Shown: positions 23,398-29,505 of the stretch, one piece after another
How positions within the stretch are numbered: position 1 is the stretch's first letter
Layout of the letters: every line of letters starts with the position of its first letter
Assembly: GCA_027443745.1 (NCBI GenBank)
Contig: DAIAZB010000574.1
Location: 1-32,332, forward strand
Length of the DNA: 32,332 bases
Direction of reading: 5' to 3'
Origin: Thiomonas sp.
Lineage (GTDB): Bacteria > Pseudomonadota > Gammaproteobacteria > Burkholderiales > Burkholderiaceae
Notes under the pieces: generated by a model
What the model was told of the DNA's origin: nothing
Databases searched by the model: none
What the model saw: the letters and a program-made list of their open reading frames with translations, nothing else
Made by a program: the position numbers and the translations under genes

Positions 23398-23427
23398 GCC
23401 GGCAACCCTCTGGGCTGCCGGCATTCT
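23398..23427 (+). terminator. Terminator, GCCGGCAACC family, after the methyltransferase gene
   Basis: GCCGGCA at 23398-23404 pairs with TGCCGGC at 23416-23422, extended inward by CCC/GGG, and is followed by ATTCTTCT. The stem is shared with the terminators at 20015 and 20613. Confidence 0.65.
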
Positions 23428-23441
23428 TCTGAGAGGTGAAC

Positions 23442-23882
23442 GTGAACGTAGAAATCAAGGTTTTCAAACACTGCAAGGGCGCCCCTGAGCAGGCCACAAG
23501 CGGTAGCGCCGCGGTCGATTTGCGTGCGGCCATCGACAAGCCGGTCATCCTGTCGCACGGGTCGACTCTTGTGGTCCCGTGCGGGATCGCTATCCATCTG
23601 AATAGCCCTGGGCTCTGCGCCCTGATCTTGCCGCGCTCGGGTCTCGGAATACGCGGCATTGTCCTGGCCAACACCGTCGGGCTGATCGACTCCGACTACC
23701 AGGGCGAGATCCGGGTGGTGCTCCTGAACCGCAGCGGCATGCCTTTCACCGTCAATCCGTCAGACCGGATCGCCCAGATGGTCTTCCTGCCTGTGGTCCT
23801 GCCCGCGTTGATCGAAGTCGCCGAGTTTGCTTCCGGCACCGGGCGCGGCGTGGGCGGGTTCGGCTCTACCGGTTCTGGCTGA
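23442..23882 (+). CDS. dut: dUTP diphosphatase (dUTPase)
   Basis: This 146-residue trimeric-type dUTPase hydrolyses dUTP to dUMP, keeping uracil out of DNA and feeding dTMP synthesis. All five family motifs are visible in order: AAVDLRA, PRSGLG, GLIDSDYQGEI, DRIAQMVF and GRGVGGFGSTG. A GTG at 23442 with GAGAGG at 23431-23436 is preferred; the frame also allows a GTG at 23436. The length matches the normal enzyme. With the class II reductase 4 kb away, it forms a nucleotide-supply set typical of large phages and some megaplasmids. Terminators flank it on both sides. Confidence 0.93.
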   Translation: MNVEIKVFKHCKGAPEQATSGSAAVDLRAAIDKPVILSHGSTLVVPCGIAIHLNSPGLCALILPRSGLGIRGIVLANTVGLIDSDYQGEIRVVLLNRSGMPFTVNPSDRIAQMVFLPVVLPALIEVAEFASGTGRGVGGFGSTGSG

Positions 23883-23920
23883 ACGGTCGCTGCTGTCGAA
23901 TATCTTGTTACCCCCCCAGA

Positions 23921-23947
23921 CCCGGCGCCCTTCGCGCCGGGTTTTTT
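23921..23947 (+). terminator. Terminator of dut
   Basis: CCCGGCGC at 23921-23928 pairs with GCGCCGGG at 23934-23941 and is followed by six Ts. Confidence 0.88.
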
Positions 23948-24294
23948 ACTAGGTCCTCCACCGACATCTCCCCTGAAACCTTGACACGCTGCAGGGCGCG
24001 ATGGCGCCCTTCGGGCGACCGCATGACCTGCGCGACATGGTTTCCTTTCCGAAACGCTGCAATAGCGCGAGTCGCCGTCCGGCGACCGTAGCGACCGCAG
24101 CTTTGCGCGACGGAAACACGGACCCGCACCCTGCCAAGCATCTGCTTGGTTGTGCGTTCACCCCAGTAGTCTCCACCCTCTGCGAGGGTCGGACTGCCAC
24201 ATGGAGCAATCCATGCGCCGTGCGGTTGAGCGCGCCTTTCAGGTGCGAACACCGCAAGTTACCCGGGATGTCCTCGGGATCCGGAGTCACCATC
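23948..24294. other. Stretch without a convincing gene
   Basis: Overlapping open frames exist on both strands, but none has a ribosome site, a known motif or sensible composition. The most protein-like is a minus-strand frame ending at 23908 whose 3' part reads RHRALQRVKVSGEMSVEDLVKN, but it runs into the dut terminator. Many short GC-rich inverted repeats (for example GGCGCCCTTCGGGCGAC near 24004) suggest structured RNA or non-coding DNA. Confidence 0.4.
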
Positions 24295-24390
24295 ATGGTG
24301 TTAGGAATTGCTCTGCTTTGCTGTGTCGGCGGCTACTGGATCTCACGACCGGTTGTTGCCGCAGTCAGGATGATTCTTCCCTGGCTCTAG
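24295..24390 (+). CDS. Possible 31-residue single-helix membrane peptide
   Basis: The ATG at 24295 has GGAG at 24283-24286 with an eight-base spacer. The product begins MVLGIALLCCVGGYWI, one hydrophobic helix, and ends in a basic amphipathic tail with VRMILPWL. It stops 14 bases before the CRISPR-like repeat and could be co-transcribed with it. Tiny ORFs arise often by chance, so the call rests on the ribosome site and the membrane helix only. The frame continues upstream to 24001 but that part looks non-coding. Confidence 0.35.
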   Translation: MVLGIALLCCVGGYWISRPVVAAVRMILPWL

Positions 24391-24403
24391 TTTTTGGACA
24401 CTT

Positions 24404-24435
24404 AAATTCGCCCCGGAATGGGCGTGGATTGAAAC
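24404..24435 (+). repeat. Solitary type I-C-like CRISPR repeat
   Basis: The 32-base segment ends in GGGCGTGGATTGAAAC, the strongly conserved 3' end of subtype I-C CRISPR repeats. It also has the expected central stem, CGCCC at 24409-24413 against GGGCG at 24420-24424. The first six or so bases (AAATTC) do not match a normal I-C repeat. No second repeat, leader or cas gene is in the window, so this is not an array. A terminator begins 26 bases downstream. The layout of a single repeat, a short segment and a terminator is what is described for RNA-based anti-CRISPRs on mobile elements. Confidence 0.6.
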
Positions 24436-24461
24436 GTCCTTGGCACTTGCCATCTTTTTCT

Positions 24462-24497
24462 AAACCCTCGCGATCATTTGATCCGGGGGTTTCCTTC
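24462..24497 (+). terminator. Terminator downstream of the CRISPR-like repeat
   Basis: AAACCCTCGCGATC at 24462-24475 pairs with GATCCGGGGGTTT at 24480-24492, with one bulge and one wobble pair, around ATTT. A weak T/C-rich tail follows. The transcript it ends would carry the CRISPR-like repeat. From 24498 to 24701 only a CCGTC-tcag-GACGG hairpin (24672-24685), just before the next ribosome site, was noticed. Confidence 0.65.
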
Positions 24498-24701
24498 GTG
24501 CGTCCTTGGCGCAGTGCGGTCGGTGAGATGCCATCAGCTCACGCTCTGCCAGCTCTTTTGCAAGGTCTCGTCACGGCAACTGTTGCGATCGGCTCATTCC
24601 GGATTTTGCTTCCGATCCCGTCGCGCGCGGCCGTCGTCGCGCGCGCGCACCCATCCATGGGCCAGAGCCCGCCGTCTCAGGACGGTCCAAAGGAGAGAAC
24701 G

Positions 24702-25661
24702 ATGTCCAGTCACAAGATCAGCGAACTGTTCGGCGTCATGGCCCCGGACAACGCTGTCGTCAATGTCCCCGCGTGGGATGCCGCCCTTGGCGCCGCCCGT
24801 GAAACGGTTGACCCGAGCTATGGCTTTCAGCTGAGCCAACTCAAGAAGCTGCTCATGGTGATCGCCAGCCCGCAGCCCCCGACACGTAACGTCATGATGG
24901 TCGGTCCTTCCGGCTGCGGAAAGAGCAGCTCGATCCTGCAGGTTGCGGCCCGGATGAACAAGCCCGTGTGGCAGATCGCCTGCTCCGGCAAGACCCGCGT
25001 CGAGCACATGCTGGGCGCGCGCGACCTGCTCAACGGCAATACGGTCTGGACGGATGGCCCACTGCTGAAGGCCATGCGTCACGGCGGCATCTTCCTTGCC
25101 GACGAGATCACGCGCCTGCACCCGGACGAGCAGATGGGCCTCGCGCCCCTGCTGGACGGCGGCGCGCGTATCACGGTCAAGGAGACCGGTGAAGTGGTCG
25201 AAGCCCATCCAGGCTTCCGTTTCTTCGGTACCGGCAACAGCAATGGCACCGGCGACGAGAACGGCCAGTACAGCGGCGAGAAGCAGGCCAGCGCGGCATT
25301 CACGGATCGATTCATGATCCTTGAATGCGGCTACCTGGGCGCGGATGCCGAGCGTCGTGTGGTCGTAGCCAACGTTCCGAGCATGGAATCGCACGTGGAC
25401 GCGATGGTGAGGTTGGCCAACGACATTCGATCCAGCTCCGTCTCGCAGTCCGGCGGCATGCGCACCATCTTCAGCACGCGAAGCCTGGTCATGTGGGCGA
25501 AGCTCGCTCGCGCGTACCAAGGCATGTTCGAGCACAACCTGCTCGAAGCGCTCAACGACGCAATCTTGAATGCCTCGCCTGCCGAAGAGAAGGCTTCCAT
25601 TCTGAAGATCTGGACCGACTTCATGGGTGCCGGCACAACCGCTCGCGCGAAGGTGGCGTAA
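24702..25661 (+). CDS. MoxR/CobS-like AAA+ ATPase
   Basis: This 319-residue AAA+ protein is of the MoxR/CobS type. Walker A GPSGCGKSS lies near residue 68. Walker B is IFLADEITRLHPDEQ near 130, followed by LAPLLDGGARI and the sensor-1 FFGTGNSNG. The arginine-finger helix region is FTDRFMILECGYL. AGGAG at 24691-24695 sets the ATG at 24702; a frame reaching 24150 crosses the CRISPR-like repeat and is not real. It overlaps the next gene as TAATG, so the two products are made together. CobS/CobT are cobaltochelatase subunits, but MoxR-VWA pairs more generally work as chaperones that insert cofactors or remodel proteins, and cobS-like genes also occur in phages. Confidence 0.85.
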   Translation: MSSHKISELFGVMAPDNAVVNVPAWDAALGAARETVDPSYGFQLSQLKKLLMVIASPQPPTRNVMMVGPSGCGKSSSILQVAARMNKPVWQIACSGKTRVEHMLGARDLLNGNTVWTDGPLLKAMRHGGIFLADEITRLHPDEQMGLAPLLDGGARITVKETGEVVEAHPGFRFFGTGNSNGTGDENGQYSGEKQASAAFTDRFMILECGYLGADAERRVVVANVPSMESHVDAMVRLANDIRSSSVSQSGGMRTIFSTRSLVMWAKLARAYQGMFEHNLLEALNDAILNASPAEEKASILKIWTDFMGAGTTARAKVA

Positions 25662-27355
25662 TGAACGCCTCCGCCAGCGTCGTCCCGCTCCGGGCGCCGC
25701 CGATAATCCACTCCGCGATCCAGAATGTGGCTAACCCTCAGCCGCCCGCCGCAGGGCAGGAAAGTCAGGGTTCCCGCCGTTCGCGTCTTGAACGCGAATC
25801 CCGGGAGTACCTGGCCATGCTCTGCCGCATCGTCGCCAACCAGTACCGCATGTCGGTGATGTTCTCCGACGAGGCCGACACGTTCGCGATCGCCAAGATG
25901 GATAGTGGCGACTACATGATCATCATCTCGACGAAACTGCTGGCGTTCGAGAGTGGCGATGACCGTCGCGTTCGCATTCTGATCGACGGGGCCGTGTCCC
26001 ATGAGGCCATCGGCCATGGGCGTTTCACCACGTTCGCGAAGAACATGGGTAAGTGGACCCCCTTCAAGGCGACCCTGGTCAATGCTCTGGAAGACCCGCG
26101 CATCGAGCGTCTCGCGGCGACCGTGTACGTACGTTCGGGGCTGATGCTCGCCGAAATGAGTCAGATCCTCGACACCGAGGGCTTCTGGAAGCTCGATCCC
26201 GATGCCGTCGAAGAGAGCATCTTGCTGACCGGCCTACTGCGGCGTCACCGCACGCAGCAGCTTGGCCAAGCCCTCGACCTCGTGGTCAATCAACAGTTCG
26301 AGGATGCGATGGTCCAGGCGTTCACCCAGCCGGTGATGGATCAGATCAATCCACTGGCCTGGAAAGCCTTCGATGCGAAATCGACGGCCGAGGTGGAGGC
26401 GATTGCTGACGAGATCATCAAGATTCTCGAGAAAAATTGCCCGAACTTCAGCCAGAATATCGGCGGGCAGGTCGACATCGAACATGGGGTCGCGACGATC
26501 ATGAAAAAGATCGCCGACCGCAACGGTAGCTCCGACATCCGCATCGGCATCATGAAGGACGAGAGCGCTGGTGAGGCTGACGGCAAAGGTGATACGGGCG
26601 GCGGGCGTTCTCCGACCGGCGATGCCAAGGACGGCAATGGCGACGTGCCGACCGCAGGAAACGCGCGGCGGCTCCTGCAGCGCAAGATCGAAAAGATCTT
26701 CGCCTCGCAGGAAGAGGACGTTGAGGAAATGGAGGCCCGCCAGGGCCCTGAACTCAACAGTCGTTCGCTCGCCATGATCGCTTCGGGCCTGGAAACGCGT
26801 CCATTCATGGTCGAGGACGAGATCATCCGTCCTGGACTGGACACGGACGTGGCGTTGTATGTCGACTCGAGCGGCAGCATCACCAGCACGATCGGCCGTC
26901 CGTTCATGGCGGAGATGATCGTGGCCTTCGGCGCGGCGTTCCAGAAGTTCCGTCCGCGCGCGCGTCTGCGCATTGCTCGATTCTCGGGTGACAGCGCCTA
27001 TCTGTACGACTCGCAGGCCGAGGTGTGGAGCAAAGCATGCTATCGGGTTGTGAGCCGATACGAGCCAAGCGGCGGAACGGATTGGATGAGCGGCGGCCCG
27101 GACCTGATGGCCCGGCTTGCCGCGTCCAAGCGCAAACGCAAAGTGATGGTGACGTTGACAGATGGGCTGCTCGGCCCAGTAGACGAGATCGACAAGCTGA
27201 TCGCGTCCGGTCACAGCCACCACGGGATCGAGTCCATGATCATCTCGATGGGCGAGGGCGCGTTCAACGGTCTCGCGACCGAGGTACATGTGCCTGATCT
27301 CGATCCACTGCACGTCGTTAGTGCGTTGATGGGCCAGTTGGCCCTGAAGCTCTGA
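25661..27355 (+). CDS. CobT-like VWA protein with HExxH motif
   Basis: This 564-residue protein starts at the ATG at 25661, overlapping the ATPase stop (TAATG). The N-terminal half contains a zinc-protease-like HEAIGH at residues 114-119, then NALEDPRIERLA about 25 residues later, an arrangement also seen in CobT-type proteins. An acidic Gly/Asp-rich linker (about 310-335) separates it from a C-terminal von Willebrand A domain. The MIDAS motif there is complete: DSSGS near 402-406, SGGTDW near 469 and TLTDG near 497. It is the natural partner of the upstream MoxR/CobS-like ATPase, with metal-dependent binding through the VWA domain. Whether HEAIGH is catalytic or structural is unknown. The product is probably cytoplasmic. 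Confidence 0.83.
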   Translation: MNASASVVPLRAPPIIHSAIQNVANPQPPAAGQESQGSRRSRLERESREYLAMLCRIVANQYRMSVMFSDEADTFAIAKMDSGDYMIIISTKLLAFESGDDRRVRILIDGAVSHEAIGHGRFTTFAKNMGKWTPFKATLVNALEDPRIERLAATVYVRSGLMLAEMSQILDTEGFWKLDPDAVEESILLTGLLRRHRTQQLGQALDLVVNQQFEDAMVQAFTQPVMDQINPLAWKAFDAKSTAEVEAIADEIIKILEKNCPNFSQNIGGQVDIEHGVATIMKKIADRNGSSDIRIGIMKDESAGEADGKGDTGGGRSPTGDAKDGNGDVPTAGNARRLLQRKIEKIFASQEEDVEEMEARQGPELNSRSLAMIASGLETRPFMVEDEIIRPGLDTDVALYVDSSGSITSTIGRPFMAEMIVAFGAAFQKFRPRARLRIARFSGDSAYLYDSQAEVWSKACYRVVSRYEPSGGTDWMSGGPDLMARLAASKRKRKVMVTLTDGLLGPVDEIDKLIASGHSHHGIESMIISMGEGAFNGLATEVHVPDLDPLHVVSALMGQLALKL

Positions 27356-27369
27356 GCAACACCCACTAA

Positions 27370-27404
27370 AACCCCCGGCAGACATCTGCCGGGGGTTGTT
27401 GTTT
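27370..27404. terminator. Bidirectional terminator after the CobT-like gene
   Basis: AACCCCCGGCAG at 27370-27381 pairs with CTGCCGGGGGTT at 27386-27397. Ts follow on the plus strand, and on the minus strand the stem is followed by TTAG. It lies between converging units. Confidence 0.82.
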
Positions 27405-27417
27405 TGGGGTGAGGTGA

Positions 27418-27830
27418 TCAGTGCACCATGATGCCGTAGGCGCCGGTCATCATGCGCAAAGCGTTCGCTTCGCCGCCGGCGATTCCAACGATCAATCAAT
27501 CGGCTGATCGCCGCTTGCAAGGTCTCGTACTGCGCTTCGTTTTCGACCTCGAACTGCAGGATGCGATCCACCTCAATTCGCGGTAGCGCAACCGTCTCGT
27601 AGAGCGGCGTGACGATGCGCAGCGCAGTTTCTTCGTTGAAACCAGTCGACTCCGCGCAACATCACCTTGATCGGCACTCCGCGCAGCATGGCGCTGCGTG
27701 CTTCATCCACAGCCTTTTCGAGGGCGTCCCCGCGGGTTTCCGCCTCGCCCAGAACGAGTATGCCGTACTTCCCTTCAGCGTTGACTGGCGTGCCACGCCA
27801 TCCGCTGTCAGGTCGCTTGTTGCTCGGCAT
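27418..27830 (-). pseudogene. Small gene broken by two frameshifts
   Basis: Three frames join into one ~138-residue protein. Frame 1 starts at the ATG at 27830 and reads MPSNKRPDSGWRGTPVN, then GILVLGEAETRGDALEKAV and VMLRGVDWF. An extra T in a T run (27640-27642) shifts it; removing one T gives W-F-N-E-E-T and the next frame (ALRIVTPLYETVALPRIEV, QFEVENEAQYETLQAAISR). A tandem duplicated TTGA (27492-27499) shifts it again; removing one copy yields SRLIVGIAGGEANAL and then TGAYGIMVH ending at 27418. The continuity after two small corrections argues for a once-intact gene. The family is unknown. Its start overlaps the previous stop as TAATG. The T-run change could be an assembly error; the TTGA duplication is unlikely to be. 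Confidence 0.6.
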
Positions 27831-28036
27831 TATCTTGATCTCTGTAGACCATGCGCCGTTAGGTAGGCATTGCGCGTGGCTTCCTTGCCCCGGCGTAGGG
27901 CATGCGCCGCGCTTGCGCCACTATATATCTCCTTGACCAGCGCGGCTTCACCCCACGAAACTTCGGCGGTGGTGTACTTGCGCTGGGCGAACATTCGGAA
28001 CACTCGGCGTAGCAGAAACGTGTTGTCGATGATCAT
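27830..28036 (-). CDS. Small basic hypothetical protein
   Basis: The ATG at 28036 is seven bases after GGAG and gives 68 residues; an ATG at 28042 is too close to the same GGAG. The product is helical and basic (IIDNTFLLRRVFRMFAQRK, EAALVKEIYSGASAAHALRRG). It overlaps the downstream pseudogene by TAATG, so both formed a minus-strand operon. No homologue is recognised, and DNA or RNA binding is only a guess from its charge. Confidence 0.5.
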   Translation of the reverse strand: MIIDNTFLLRRVFRMFAQRKYTTAEVSWGEAALVKEIYSGASAAHALRRGKEATRNAYLTAHGLQRSR

Positions 28037-28127
28037 CGTCATTCTCCATCATGGCCTGACGGCCAGGCCGTTCGATGGAGTTGCGTTTGGGGCGCCTTGC
28101 AAGTTCCGCCTGGCATCCCGATCCCAG

Positions 28128-28155
28128 AAAAACGAGCCGCGCCAGGAGGCGCGGC
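28128..28155 (-). terminator. Minus-strand terminator
   Basis: On the minus strand GCCGCGCC (28155-28148) pairs with GGCGCGGC (28143-28136) and is followed by TCGTTTTT. It ends the transcript of the gene at 28180-28539. Confidence 0.75.
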
Positions 28156-28179
28156 ATCGGTTTTCGATGTGACTGGCGG

Positions 28180-28539
28180 CTAGAAGCTCATCGCAAACTG
28201 TACGGACTCGACGTCGATCCGCATCGCGTTCGCGAGGCAGTCCGCAATGCTGGCCGCGTCTTCACTCGATAACACGACCTTTCCGCCCTTTGCGGCAAGG
28301 ATGCGAGTACGCAACGTCGCGAACGAAACGGCTGCCTGCGCGCAGAACACCGTCATCTGATAGTCCTCGCTGAGGAACCCGAGGTCGATGTCCTCCATAA
28401 CGTCGATCGTCCTGGCGCTACGCTTGCTCACGCTTTCGTGGTGCAGCTGGCTCATCACAACGTCGAGTACGCCCCTTGCTTCAGGGTTTTCACCTTGTGC
28501 TGCATGACTGATGAGCTTCGGGGTATAGGACTTGGTCAT
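28180..28539 (-). CDS. Hypothetical protein, 119 residues
   Basis: The ATG at 28539 is preceded on the minus strand by GGAG at 28547-28550; a frame to 28578 has no ribosome site. The protein looks helical and mixed in charge (EARGVLDVVMSQLHHESVS, IDVMEDIDLGFLSEDYQM, FATLRTRILAAKGGKVVL, EDAASIADCLANAMRIDVE). No motif or signal peptide is visible. It is a single-gene unit closed by the terminator at 28128. Confidence 0.55.
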   Translation of the reverse strand: MTKSYTPKLISHAAQGENPEARGVLDVVMSQLHHESVSKRSARTIDVMEDIDLGFLSEDYQMTVFCAQAAVSFATLRTRILAAKGGKVVLSSEDAASIADCLANAMRIDVESVQFAMSF

Positions 28540-28589
28540 TTCTGCGCTCCGGTTGATTCTTGCGGTTTGTAATGCCATCCATGGCGCAT

Positions 28590-28745
28590 GCGGATTTATC
28601 CGTTGAACGCAGTTGTCGGGAGATGTGTTGGTAAGATTCTGCGGTGCACGCGACGGTTCTTCGCCACGGAAAGGCGTGGCAACCGGCGCGGGTCAGTCCG
28701 CCCTGGACGTAAAGCCCCGGCACGCATGGCGTGCCGGGGCTTTTG
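28590..28745 (+). ncRNA. Candidate small structured RNA
   Basis: Between the divergent gene starting at 28539 and a strong terminator at 28711 there is no plausible plus-strand gene, yet hairpins follow one another: GCCACG with CGTGGC near 28662-28679, GTCC with GGAC near 28697-28708, then the terminator stem. A terminator with no gene before it implies a short non-coding transcript. No promoter or known RNA family was recognised, so this is tentative. Confidence 0.35.
28711..28745 (+). terminator. Orphan strong terminator
   Basis: AAAGCCCCGGCACGC at 28711-28725 pairs perfectly with GCGTGCCGGGGCTTT at 28729-28743 around ATG, followed by TGTGT. No plus-strand gene precedes it. Confidence 0.85.
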
Positions 28746-28753
28746 TGTCTCAG

Positions 28754-28798
28754 TGTCGCTTTTGGAAATAAATGCGACTTTTTAGAATTAAATGCGAC
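28754..28798. repeat. AAATGCGAC repeats, possible IS end remnant
   Basis: AAATGCGAC occurs at 28770-28778 and 28790-28798, exactly 20 bases apart, and GTCGCTTTT at 28755-28763 is its near-inverted copy. Several spaced copies of a terminal motif are typical of IS21-family ends, and TGTCGC would suit such a terminus. No transposase remnant is attached. From 28799 to 29009 only a 38-codon minus-strand ORF (28848-28964) of doubtful reality was seen. Confidence 0.35.
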
Positions 28799-29009
28799 GA
28801 ACTCGCCCGAACCAGCCAGCCGCCGTTTGGCATCTGGATAGGCCGGGTTACCTAGTCACGACGGCCATACCGCACCGATCCTTGGCACGGAGTTGGCCCA
28901 GTCCGACTTCCGAACCAAGATAGTTCCGTCCACGGTATGACGTGTCGGCTTCAGCTATCGCCATGGATTTCCCTGCGAAGCCATGACTACGTAGCGCTAT
29001 GCTGTGCGC

Positions 29010-29389
29010 ATGCCGGTCTTCAAGCCATCACCAGCGCAACCTGCTCCATCGCCAGAGCACGCGGCGATCGCGCGCTGTAATGCTCTGCTGATGCGCGCCA
29101 AGATCGAGGCCTGACCACAATCGGATGCCGTAGGGCGACAAGCTGGCAATGCTTCGTCCGCAGTTAGCCGCCAGTGGGCGGCGGGCGAACGCGCGGCTGG
29201 ACGTCTGTTTGGCATATGGTCTGCAGCCGAACACGTTGTCTATCATCCGCACTTCCAGTTTCAGGCCGATGGGCGCGTGCACCCGAAGCTGCCTGAGTTG
29301 CTCGAAGCCTTGGCACAGATCCCATCGTATGAGCCCGATCAAGATCCAGGCGGCTGGGGGCGCATCGCGTGGATTTATGGCTCGAGCGC
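29010..29389 (+). pseudogene. Antitoxin-like gene, stopped by TGA and truncated by IS21 element
   Basis: A frame from the ATG at 29010 reads MPVFKPSPAQPAPSPEHAA to an in-frame TGA at 29112-29114. It then continues without another stop up to the insertion sequence: RQWAAGERAAGRLFGIWS, AEHVVYHPHFQFQADGRV, PKLPELLEALAQIPSYE, GGWGRIAWIYG. The pattern of a Phe-Gln-Phe strand, an Asp-Gly-Arg turn, a Leu-rich helix and a Gly-Gly-Trp-Gly stretch resembles the toxin-binding end of MbcA/ParS/Xre-type antitoxins. The expected C-terminal continuation is not found on the other side of the IS. No toxin gene is visible. The gene is therefore broken twice. Confidence 0.5.
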
Positions 29390-29505
29390 TGTTGGCGCTG
29401 GTTGAAAACTGACCATCAAAGAGGGTTTCTGCTGGTTCAATATTGACCAGGGTGTTCAACCTAGCCTGCTGAGTTTTTAACCAGCAGGACCACGAGGTGA
29501 TCACC

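Noticed and set aside
24001..24294. 129-residue plus-strand ORF over the gene-poor stretch
   Set aside because: The upstream part has no ribosome site and shadow-like composition. Only the last 31 codons have a good start.
24404..24435. CRISPR array
   Set aside because: Only one repeat-like unit was seen, with no spacers, leader or cas genes. It is kept only as a solitary repeat.
24702..27355. Firm assignment as cobaltochelatase CobS and CobT
   Set aside because: MoxR-VWA pairs are widespread with other roles, and no other B12 synthesis gene is present.
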